A DNA stretch of 14,296 nucleotides from positions 1,838 through 16,133 of the forward strand of contig CAMYJY010000075.1 in assembly GCA_947258835.1 (NCBI GenBank), given 5' to 3'. Origin of the DNA: an uncultured Pirellulales bacterium. Its GTDB lineage: Bacteria; Planctomycetota; Planctomycetia; Pirellulales; Lacipirellulaceae. The notes beneath the pieces were generated by a model. It worked only from the letters and a program-made list of their open reading frames with translations, was not told where the DNA came from and ran no database searches. Both the position numbers and the translations under genes were made by a program. This document shows, one piece after another, positions 1-6,266 of the stretch; position 1 is the first letter of the stretch; every line of letters starts with the position of its first letter.

Positions 1-105
1 CTTCGAAGTTACTCTAAGGATTAAACATATCCTCAAAGGGCAGTTGCACTTACGACCGATCTTTCGAGCAGGCTGCGTCATTTGGCTGAATAGTAACCAC
101 TTTTT

Positions 106-132
106 GAGATAGCGGCCGGAGGCCGCCATCTC
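106..132 (-). terminator. Strong hairpin just after the 608-aa gene
   Basis: The arms at 106-117 and 121-132 pair over 12 bp around a 3-nt loop. Read as minus-strand RNA, every position pairs, with one G.U wobble. The hairpin begins about 10 nt after the stop codon of the minus-strand gene, which is where a terminator would sit. No U-tract follows it on either strand (the minus strand continues with A5), so it is not a canonical intrinsic terminator. Its core, GGCC-TCC-GGCC, recurs in the hairpin at 8706-8740. Confidence 0.45.
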
Positions 133-141
133 CGGAAGGAA

Positions 142-1968
142 TTAGAACGCACCACCAGCCCCGGCAGCTTGCATTTGGGACTGCATCACGGACATGCCGA
201 TGGCTCGTAGCACCCCTTCTTCGGCCTCAATGCGGATGCGTGCGCCGTTGGACATGGGCTGCAATACGACGCGCACATGATCCCGCCCGTCGGCATTGTT
301 GGCTAGCATCTCAGAAATGAGCCGCAGGTTTTCTTGGTCCTCAGCTGCGGCAAAGGTCGCAGCAACTTCCATAATTTGCTGCAAGGCAAAGCTGAGCTCC
401 ATCGGCGCGATGGATTTTCCCGGCTGGATGGCGGACTCGTCGAGCACGTCTTGCAGGGCCTGCAGGCAGTCGCGCCCCAGGGCCAAAAAGACAGACTTGT
501 CGCCGATGCCAACGGCCACATCGACCGCATCGCCAAATAACTGGCGGGACTCTGCGGGCTCCTCGGGGAGCGGCAACTGGAGGGTGTGGAATTTCACGTC
601 CTTATGCTCCGCGGCATTCCAGTGGATGCCTGTGAACTCGGGGTTTTTGGAGGCGGCCAACTCCTCCAGCTTTTTCAGTCCGGCTTCCATCTTGCTGGGG
701 TCGCCGACCAAACCGCCGGCAAGGAAGGTGGCCGAGTTGGGGGACAGGTTGAGCACGGCCCCACCGTCCATTTTGCCTTCTTCCACGGTCGCCAACAGAG
801 CAGCGATGAAATCGTCCACGGCGCTGTCGAACACCTCGCGCTCGGCGGTGGTGAAAGTATCGTCCGCTTGGCCAGCGATCGCCACAGCGATCTGTTCGCG
901 GGCCGTGGCAAAGCTTTGCTTCATCTTGGCAATGTCTGTGTCACTCGCCTGGGACGCAAAGGTCAACATCATGGCCGCATCGGGTTGGAAGAAGCCGGCA
1001 AAGTCGGTTTGAGGATCGCTATTCCTGGCCAGCTGCTCCGCCAAGTTCGAACCCGGCACGCCGCTATACAGCATGTCAATCAACAACCGCTGGTTTTCAC
1101 CATCGAGGGAAACGCCCAAACTGACTTGATCCAATTCCTGAATGACTTGTTTCAGTTGTTCGACTTGAGCGGTCGCAAGTTCGCGGCGGGAGGAAAATTC
1201 TTCGTCGGTTTCTTGAGCCTGTTTTTCACCTAAGCCAGCCTCCAGGCCTAGCTGCAATTGCGCCACGGCCATCTCACGGTATTGCTCGGGAATGTTCTGC
1301 ACATGCAGCCGTACCCCGACATCGTAGCGATTGGTCAAGGTACCGATCAGCTGACCCGGATTGGCGGGCAGGTCTTCCAGCATTTGCGGCAGCATCGACA
1401 CCAAGGCCCAGCCATCTGCCTCGCGGGCAAAGAAGGTTTGTCCTTGAGCGGAGATTTCCTGCAGGCCGTTTTCTTGTTTCGCGGAGGTCACACCGAACAT
1501 GCCGAGCATGGTGAGCAGTTGCTGGAGATCGGTAACCGGCAAACACAGCGCGCCGGCGGGTCCCGCCTCGCCCTGTTTGACAATCAAGCCCAGCGGTTTC
1601 GAGGGATCGATACCTTGGGTGAAACCGGCGAGCATGGGCTGGATTTGATCGGCCAGGGCGGGCTGTCCCACCAGGTTGCCTACGAAGTCCACATCCTCCA
1701 GGAGGTTGTCAATGCTATTCACCCCGAGAATCGCGACAGTCTGATCCCCAGCGGGGTCCGTCTGTGCGCGGGCAATCGAGGGCGCTAGGAGCGTTGTTCC
1801 GAGGACTGCTAGCAGGCAAAGACCAACCCGGACCCATCCGTTTATGCCAGCACCTTTCTGCCGTGGTACGCGCGGTGCGGGGGACGGATGTTGGCGATTC
1901 GTGATGCTTCCAAGCGGGAGGTCGTATGGGCTGGCGGCCAGGCCGCCCTGGGGTACTGATGAAAACAC
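142..1968 (-). CDS. Secreted protein of unknown function, planctomycete type (608 aa)
   Basis: I do not recognise a characterised family. The start is GTG at 1966-1968, preceded by GGAG (plus-strand 1978-1981) with a 9-nt gap, a good ribosome binding site. No other usable start precedes the signal sequence. A Pro/Arg-rich extension of about 45 residues comes before a hydrophobic segment (about residues 46-66) ending in ARA|QT, a likely signal peptidase I site after residue 68. The mature protein is rich in Gln, Ala, Leu and Glu. It has a charged, probably coiled-coil stretch around residues 245-280 and a Gly/Ala-rich C-terminus (AAGAGGAF). No catalytic motif, membrane helix or metal-binding cluster is visible after the signal. 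This suggests a soluble periplasmic or exported protein, as is common for large planctomycete-specific proteins. It lies 129 bp downstream of infA on the same strand with no clear terminator between, so co-transcription is possible. Exported status is well supported; function is unknown. Confidence 0.85.
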   Translation of the reverse strand: MFSSVPQGGLAASPYDLPLGSITNRQHPSPAPRVPRQKGAGINGWVRVGLCLLAVLGTTLLAPSIARAQTDPAGDQTVAILGVNSIDNLLEDVDFVGNLVGQPALADQIQPMLAGFTQGIDPSKPLGLIVKQGEAGPAGALCLPVTDLQQLLTMLGMFGVTSAKQENGLQEISAQGQTFFAREADGWALVSMLPQMLEDLPANPGQLIGTLTNRYDVGVRLHVQNIPEQYREMAVAQLQLGLEAGLGEKQAQETDEEFSSRRELATAQVEQLKQVIQELDQVSLGVSLDGENQRLLIDMLYSGVPGSNLAEQLARNSDPQTDFAGFFQPDAAMMLTFASQASDTDIAKMKQSFATAREQIAVAIAGQADDTFTTAEREVFDSAVDDFIAALLATVEEGKMDGGAVLNLSPNSATFLAGGLVGDPSKMEAGLKKLEELAASKNPEFTGIHWNAAEHKDVKFHTLQLPLPEEPAESRQLFGDAVDVAVGIGDKSVFLALGRDCLQALQDVLDESAIQPGKSIAPMELSFALQQIMEVAATFAAAEDQENLRLISEMLANNADGRDHVRVVLQPMSNGARIRIEAEEGVLRAIGMSVMQSQMQAAGAGGAF

Positions 1969-2097
1969 GGTTCGATTCTCCAGGTTCTGCGGAGTTGAGA
2001 GGGATCCGGCGGATAACTCAGAGATGATGACCAGCCGGAGAAATCTTTAGGGGTGTCGGGGCAGACAACCCGCCGGAGCGGTTACGCTCACAATAAC

Positions 2098-2322
2098 TTA
2101 GCGTTCGCGGTAAGTGATGCGGCCCTTCGTCAGATCGTAGGGTGAGAGTTCCACACGGACCTTATCTCCAGGGACAATACGGATGAAGTTCTTCCGCATC
2201 TTGCCCGCAATGTGGGCATTGACAATGTGTCCCCCCTCGATTTCCACTAGGAAACGAGTGTTGGCCAAGGCCTGGTTGACCACGCCTTCTACTTCGAGAG
2301 CTTCTTCTTTTTCCTTCGCCAT
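2098..2322 (-). CDS. infA: Translation initiation factor IF-1
   Basis: This 74-residue protein is IF-1, the S1/OB-fold factor that binds the A site of the 30S subunit and works with IF-2 and IF-3 during initiation. It starts MAKEKEEALEVEGVV and carries the family's most conserved stretch, NAHIAGKMRKNFIRI, followed by GDKVRVELSPYDLTKGRITYR. Its length matches the usual 71-74 residues and nothing is missing. The ATG at 2320-2322 is the only sensible start. There is no good Shine-Dalgarno: the nearest AAGG lies about 16 nt upstream. Here infA is not inside a ribosomal-protein operon; no rpmJ, rpsM or secY is nearby in this window, so it appears to be transcribed alone or with the downstream 608-aa gene. 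Identification is near certain. Confidence 0.98.
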   Translation of the reverse strand: MAKEKEEALEVEGVVNQALANTRFLVEIEGGHIVNAHIAGKMRKNFIRIVPGDKVRVELSPYDLTKGRITYRER

Positions 2323-2429
2323 GTAAATTTCGCCGTAGCCTTGCTAGAGAGTTTTGGGGCGGCAGGTGCCCCACAGGGCCGCGGAGGTTCCCGCCGCCAT
2401 TTCCGCCCAGATCCTCACAATCGTAATGG

Positions 2430-2458
2430 ATCCTAGCGGTTGCCACAACGGCGACCAA
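2430..2458 (-). promoter_or_regulatory. Possible promoter for infA (weak)
   Basis: Read on the minus strand there is a -35-like TTGGTC (plus 2453-2458), a 17-bp spacer, and a -10-like TAGGAT (plus 2430-2435). Matches to the sigma-70 consensus are 3/6 and 4/6. The position would give a leader of about 100 nt before infA. This is weak and based only on spacing and partial consensus. Confidence 0.2.
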
Positions 2459-2508
2459 CCCGAGCATTGCCGTGGAGCGCACCTCGCGGTTTGCTGTAGG
2501 CACGGTAC

Positions 2509-2539
2509 CGTCATTCCCGCGCACGCGGGAATCCAGTAG
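2509..2539 (+). repeat. Dispersed palindromic repeat, copy 1 (dRS3-like)
   Basis: The centre is the 20-bp palindrome ATTCCCGCGCACGCGGGAAT at 2513-2532, flanked by CGTC on the left and CCAGTAG on the right. The form ATTCCC-N8-GGGAAT is the pattern of the neisserial dRS3 repeat; similar palindromes occur in many unrelated genomes. Copies 2 and 3 share the same 31-nt unit. Confidence 0.85.
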
Positions 2540-2549
2540 CAGGACCTGG

Positions 2550-2570
2550 CGTCTCCATGCCGCGGAGACG
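2550..2570. repeat. Small hairpin between palindrome copies 1 and 2
   Basis: CGTCTCC (2550-2556) and GGAGACG (2564-2570) form a perfect 7-bp inverted repeat around a 7-nt loop. It lies wholly within the 36-nt interval separating repeat copies 1 and 2. Confidence 0.5.
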
Positions 2571-2575
2571 CAAAT

Positions 2576-2606
2576 CGTCATTCCCGCGCACGCGGGAATC
2601 CAGTAG
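2576..2606 (+). repeat. Dispersed palindromic repeat, copy 2 (dRS3-like)
   Basis: This is an exact copy of the 31-nt unit found at 2509-2539, with the palindrome at 2580-2599. It starts 67 nt after copy 1 and is separated from it by 36 nt. Confidence 0.85.
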
Positions 2607-2641
2607 GCGCGGGGATGTTGGGGGAGACTGTCGCAGTGCAT

Positions 2642-2672
2642 CGTCATTCCCGCGCACGCGGTAATCCAGTAG
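2642..2672 (+). repeat. Dispersed palindromic repeat, copy 3 (dRS3-like, one mismatch)
   Basis: Same 31-nt unit, with the palindrome at 2646-2665. One base differs: the right half reads GGTAAT instead of GGGAAT, so the palindrome is imperfect. It starts 66 nt after copy 2, with a 35-nt interval. Confidence 0.85.
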
Positions 2673-2690
2673 CGGGCGCGGGTCGTCTAG

Positions 2691-2714
2691 ATTCCCGCCT
2701 GCGCGGGAATGACG
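2691..2714 (-). repeat. Dispersed palindromic repeat, copy 4 (inverted)
   Basis: The palindrome at 2691-2710 keeps the ATTCCC and GGGAAT ends but has a slightly different 8-nt centre (GCCTGCGC). It is followed by GACG, the reverse complement of the CGTC that precedes copies 1-3, so this copy is in the opposite orientation. Confidence 0.8.
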
Positions 2715-2752
2715 CGGGGGAGCGGCGGGAATGACGTGGGGGAGCGGCGGGA
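2703..2752. repeat. 22-bp tandem duplication, about 2.3 copies
   Basis: A 22-bp unit beginning GCGGGAATGACG occupies 2703-2724 and is repeated at 2725-2746 with a single C-to-T change. GCGGGA then begins again at 2747-2752. The unit includes the right half of palindrome copy 4, so the duplication probably arose by local slippage after that repeat arrived. Confidence 0.8.
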
Positions 2753-2937
2753 GCCAAAAAAAGTCCATTCCAAGTCGAGGCCCCTCTAAGATGTTTTGGC
2801 CCGGACCAGCCAACTTTGGGCGTGCTGGCAAACCGTACCACCGCCGGCAGCGGTTCCGCCTGTGCGTAAAAATCCGGTTAGACGCTCTAGATTGCGGCGG
2901 GTGGGCAGATTTGTCCCACGGCAGGGACCTATCCAGT

Positions 2938-2966
2938 TTGACGCCGGTCCTGAATAACACGACAAT
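2938..2966 (+). promoter_or_regulatory. Probable promoter of the adaptor/protease operon
   Basis: TTGACG (2938-2943) and GACAAT (2961-2966) are separated by exactly 17 bp, matching the sigma-70 -35 and -10 elements at 5/6 and 4/6 positions. Transcription would begin near 2973. That leaves a leader of about 195 nt if translation starts at 3168, or about 90 nt if it starts at 3063. No other promoter of similar quality was seen upstream of this operon. Confidence 0.45.
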
Positions 2967-3167
2967 AGAGCCTTCTGCCCGGTGTCCCGTGGCAGGACTG
3001 GGAGGCCTGATGCTGGCCTGGCGACAGCCCGCTGTGGCTTACCGTGGCGGCCAGAGACAGTTATGCATGCCCAGCGGCGCGATTTCACCAATACATTTAC
3101 ATACGCCCCGGAAACCGGAGGGCTCACGCCCGTCCGCAAGTCGTCAATTCGCAGTGGTACCCTACCC

Positions 3168-5297
3168 GTGAGCACTTCTTCTGATCCATCGCAACCCGCT
3201 GCAGCACCTCCCGCGGGGGGGGCTCTGGACGAAGAGTCCGTCCGCCGTGCCAAGCAGGAGATTCAGAGTCTCGTGCAGGAAGTGGTGGAGCTGGCCCGCT
3301 CGGAAATTGAACCCACGGAGTTTTACGCGGCCCTGATGGACAAGTCGGTTTCGGCCTTGGCTGCCATTGGCGGCATTGTCTGGACCATGGCGGAAGGTGC
3401 TGGTGCCAAGCTCGAATATCAGGTGAACTTGCAGCAGACCGGGCTGGCCGAGAGTCAAGACGCCCAGCTCCAACATGGGCGGCTGCTGCAGCAGGTGATG
3501 GACCGGGGCGAACCGGCTCTGATTCCGCCGCACTCCGGCGCGGGTGAAACAGAAGGGGCGGAGATGGTGGCCAACCCCACGGCCTTTTTATTGGTGCTGG
3601 CGCCGATCAAAACGGACCAGGGCGTGGAAGGCGTGGTCGAGATCTTTCAGCGCGCTGGGGCACGACCCACGACGCAGCGGGGTTACCTGCGATTTCTTGC
3701 GCAAATTTGCGAATTGGCGGGCGAATACCTCAAGAATCGCCGGCTCCGGCATTTCGCCACCAAACAGTCGTTGTGGGAACAGCTTGAGTCTTTTACCGCA
3801 CTGGTGCACCAGCAACTCAATTCGCGGGAAACAGCCTACACCATCGCCAACGAAGGTCGCCGACTGATTGGTTGTGATCGAGTGACCGTGGTGTTGCGCC
3901 AAGGAACCAAGTACAAGGTATCCGCGATCAGTGGGCAGGAAACCTTTGACAACCGCTCCAACGTCGTGCGCCTGCTGCGCAAGCTCTCTACCACCGTGGC
4001 CCGGACGGGGGAGGATCTCTGGTTTGACGGCGATACGTCCGACCTGGCTCCGCAAATAGAAAAGGCCGTCAACGCCTACGTGGATGAATCCCATACCAAA
4101 CACTTGGCCGTACTGCCGCTCCACGCAGCCGACCTGGAAGAGGAAAAGCCGGGCGAGCGAAAAAAGAAGCGGCGCGTGAACATCCTGGGGGCGATCATCA
4201 TCGAGCAGCTCGTGGATAGCCGTCAGCCCGAGGGCATGTTGCAGCGGATCGACGTAGTCCGCCGGCATAGCGCGACCGCGCTCACCAATGCCCAGGTCCA
4301 CGAAAACCTCTTCCTGCTGCCCCTGTGGCGGATGTTGGGCAAGACCCAGGTGCTGGTGACCGCCCGCAATTTGCCCAAAACGCTGCTGGCGCTGATCGCG
4401 GTGACGGGGGCCATTTTAGCAATGTGCCTGGTGCCTTATGACTTCAATGTGATCGCCGACGGAAAATTATTGCCTGAAGTACGGCGCGATGTGTTTGCCG
4501 CCAACGACGGCAAAGTGACGGAAGTGACGGTGCGTCATGGGGATTCCGTGACGGCCGAGCAGGTGCTGGTGCGACAGCGGAGTTTGGATCTGGAAGAGAG
4601 GATGACGCAACTGGACGGCCAATTGGCCGAGGCCCTGGAAGAAATTCGCTCCACCGCGCGGCAGCGGCAGGAGGTGCTGGCGGGCGTGCGGGACGATGAT
4701 GTGGAGCGGGCGCAACTTACGGGCCGCTTGGCCCAGTTGAAAGTCCGCCGTCAAAGTTTGGAAAAGCAGCGGCGGTTGCTGGAACTGAAAACAGCCGGGC
4801 TGGTCGTCACCAGTCCCATTGGTGGCCAGGTCATTACCTGGAAAGTCCAAGAATTATTGCAAAACCGCATGGTTCGAAAAGGCCAGCGGTTGATGGAGAT
4901 CGCCGATCCGTCCAGCCGCTGGGAGCTGGAGATTTATGTGCCCGAGGCCAAGCTGGGGTACGTGGTGGAACAGCAGCAACAACTGCACGCCGAGGATCCG
5001 GAAGCCAAATTGCAAGTTAGTTTCATCTTGGCAACCCACTCCGCCGTGCGACTGCATGGCCAAGTCGAAGAAGTGAACCAAAATGCCGAGGTCGAAGGGG
5101 ATTTGGGAAACACGGTGCGAATGCGGGTGTCGTTTCCTCAGGAGGACCTGAAAAAACTGGTGGACGATCCGACCAACGATCTGAAGGTGGGCGCGGATGC
5201 CAAAGCCAAGGTCCTCTGTGGACGCCGCGCGATTGGCTTTGTTTGGTTTTGTGATCTGTTTGAGTTTGTGCGGTCAAGGATTTTATTTCGGTTTTAA
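3168..5297 (+). CDS. GAF-GAF-transmembrane-HlyD membrane fusion protein (about 709 aa)
   Basis: This protein joins a cytoplasmic sensing region to a periplasmic adaptor. From GTG 3168, residues about 20-190 hold an opening helix (AKQEIQSLVQEVVELA) and a first GAF-like domain. Residues about 200-375 hold a second GAF-like domain with a Lys/Arg-rich insert (GERKKKRR). A transmembrane helix follows at about 403-422. Then come the first half of a biotinyl-lipoyl domain (about 430-470), a coiled-coil hairpin (about 472-540), the second half (SPIGGQVI, about 550), and a beta-barrel region. The last 20 residues are aromatic and hydrophobic (FVWFCDLFEF). The reading frame is open back to GTG 2982, with ATG 3063 also possible. 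I prefer 3168 because its N-terminus (STSSDPSQPAA) leads directly into the conserved helix and the best promoter lies at 2938-2966. No start has a good Shine-Dalgarno. It is first in a three-gene operon, 50 bp before the next gene. Confidence 0.88.
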   Translation: MSTSSDPSQPAAAPPAGGALDEESVRRAKQEIQSLVQEVVELARSEIEPTEFYAALMDKSVSALAAIGGIVWTMAEGAGAKLEYQVNLQQTGLAESQDAQLQHGRLLQQVMDRGEPALIPPHSGAGETEGAEMVANPTAFLLVLAPIKTDQGVEGVVEIFQRAGARPTTQRGYLRFLAQICELAGEYLKNRRLRHFATKQSLWEQLESFTALVHQQLNSRETAYTIANEGRRLIGCDRVTVVLRQGTKYKVSAISGQETFDNRSNVVRLLRKLSTTVARTGEDLWFDGDTSDLAPQIEKAVNAYVDESHTKHLAVLPLHAADLEEEKPGERKKKRRVNILGAIIIEQLVDSRQPEGMLQRIDVVRRHSATALTNAQVHENLFLLPLWRMLGKTQVLVTARNLPKTLLALIAVTGAILAMCLVPYDFNVIADGKLLPEVRRDVFAANDGKVTEVTVRHGDSVTAEQVLVRQRSLDLEERMTQLDGQLAEALEEIRSTARQRQEVLAGVRDDDVERAQLTGRLAQLKVRRQSLEKQRRLLELKTAGLVVTSPIGGQVITWKVQELLQNRMVRKGQRLMEIADPSSRWELEIYVPEAKLGYVVEQQQQLHAEDPEAKLQVSFILATHSAVRLHGQVEEVNQNAEVEGDLGNTVRMRVSFPQEDLKKLVDDPTNDLKVGADAKAKVLCGRRAIGFVWFCDLFEFVRSRILFRF

Positions 5298-5347
5298 TCA
5301 CGGCGCAGGGGGTCTGCCTTGTGATCAGCCTGGGAGGGTTGCTACCC

Positions 5348-6259
5348 ATGATGTGTACCCGCTGTTTATTGCTCTGGGCCTGCTGCGGGCTCACGCAGGT
5401 GTTTTTGGGAGCGACTGCTGGCGCGGAGTCCGCGGACCAGCTGGTGCTGCAAGACTGCCTGGTCAAAGTCCGCGATGAAGTGCGGGTGCCCGCGCCGGAG
5501 CAGGGGGTGCTGATGCAGTTTCCCGTCCGCGAGGGGTCACGGGTCGCGGAGGGGGACGTGCTGGCGGTGATCGATGATCGCGAAGCACAAGCTGCCCTCA
5601 AGATTGCCCAGTACGGCTTGGAGGCGGCGGCCAAGCGGGCCACCGATATGGTCGAAGAAAAATACGCCCGCAAGGCCTCCGAAGTGGCGGAAGTGGATTG
5701 GAAAAAGGCCTTGCAAGCCAATGAGCGGAAAAAAGACGCCGTCCCCGAGATGGAGATTTTGCAAAAGAAACTTGCTTTCGGACGTGCCCAGCTGCAAATC
5801 GAAAAAGCGCAAAAAGATCGGGAGTTGGCCCGGCTCGATGCCCGCACCAAGCTCGCCGAACGCGATGCGGCACAATTGGCCGTCGATTGGCGGACCATCA
5901 GTGCTTCGTTTCCCGGCGAAGTGGTGGCGACCTACCGTCACCAGGGGGAGTGGGTCAATCCGGGCGATCCGATTTTGCTCCTGGTGCGGTTTGACGAACT
6001 GTATGTCGAGGCCTATGCCGATGCGAACCAGTACGATCGGGCGGAGATCCTGGGCCGTCCGGTCAGCGTCGAACTCCACCGCGCGCGGGGGAATAAATTT
6101 TCCGTCAGCGGAGCGATTGTGTATGTGGAGCAGGAAGTGCAATCCGACGGCCGGTTTAAGGTGCGGGCTCAGGTCACCAACTCCTTGCGAGGCAAAAACT
6201 GGCGGATCCAGCCAGGCATGCGGGCCACGATGACCATTCCCCTGGGACCATCCCCCTAG
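5348..6259 (+). CDS. Secreted HlyD-type periplasmic adaptor (303 aa)
   Basis: A soluble membrane-fusion (adaptor) subunit of the HlyD/RND-adaptor superfamily, acting in the periplasm. ATG 5348 is chosen because GGAGGG (5333-5338) sits 9 nt upstream; a GTG at 5321 is in frame but less likely. Residues 1-26 form a Cys-rich signal peptide ending in AGA|ES. Next come the first half of a lipoyl-type domain (PAPEQGVLMQFPVREGSRV, about 46-76), a Lys/Glu-rich coiled-coil hairpin (about 78-185), the second lipoyl half (SASFPGEVVATYRHQGEWV), and a beta-barrel ending MRATMTIPLG. The length fits a minimal adaptor. There is no transmembrane anchor after the signal, and the lipobox fit at Cys12/Cys13 is poor, so it is probably free in the periplasm. 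It is the middle gene of the operon, and its stop is only 7 nt from the next start. Confidence 0.9.
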   Translation: MMCTRCLLLWACCGLTQVFLGATAGAESADQLVLQDCLVKVRDEVRVPAPEQGVLMQFPVREGSRVAEGDVLAVIDDREAQAALKIAQYGLEAAAKRATDMVEEKYARKASEVAEVDWKKALQANERKKDAVPEMEILQKKLAFGRAQLQIEKAQKDRELARLDARTKLAERDAAQLAVDWRTISASFPGEVVATYRHQGEWVNPGDPILLLVRFDELYVEAYADANQYDRAEILGRPVSVELHRARGNKFSVSGAIVYVEQEVQSDGRFKVRAQVTNSLRGKNWRIQPGMRATMTIPLGPSP

Positions 6260-6266
6260 ACAACTG

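Noticed and set aside
296..1233. Plus-strand frames of 238 and 215 codons
   Set aside because: Both are antisense to the 608-residue secreted protein, which has a good start site and signal peptide; the plus-strand products are low-complexity.
2509..2672. Short CRISPR array (31-nt repeats, 35-36-nt intervals)
   Set aside because: Only three direct units, each a full palindrome of the widely dispersed dRS3 style; a fourth copy is inverted; one interval holds its own hairpin; no leader or cas genes are present.
2162..2960. Minus-strand frames of 149 and 161 codons across the palindrome cluster
   Set aside because: The translations repeat PRARE- and SRVRGND-like strings produced by the dRS3-like palindromes; not genes.
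3588..4301. 237-codon minus-strand open frame
   Set aside because: Antisense to the GAF region, with no signal, domain or ribosome binding site.
5348..5430. Lipobox in the stand-alone HlyD adaptor (LWAC)
   Set aside because: Trp at position -2 is a poor lipobox residue, and a good signal peptidase I site (AGA|ES) lies further on.
5023..5898. 291-codon minus-strand open frame
   Set aside because: It lies opposite the well-supported adaptor genes, and its Ser/Arg/Ala-rich translation has no domain pattern. It is a shadow of GC-rich codon use on the other strand.
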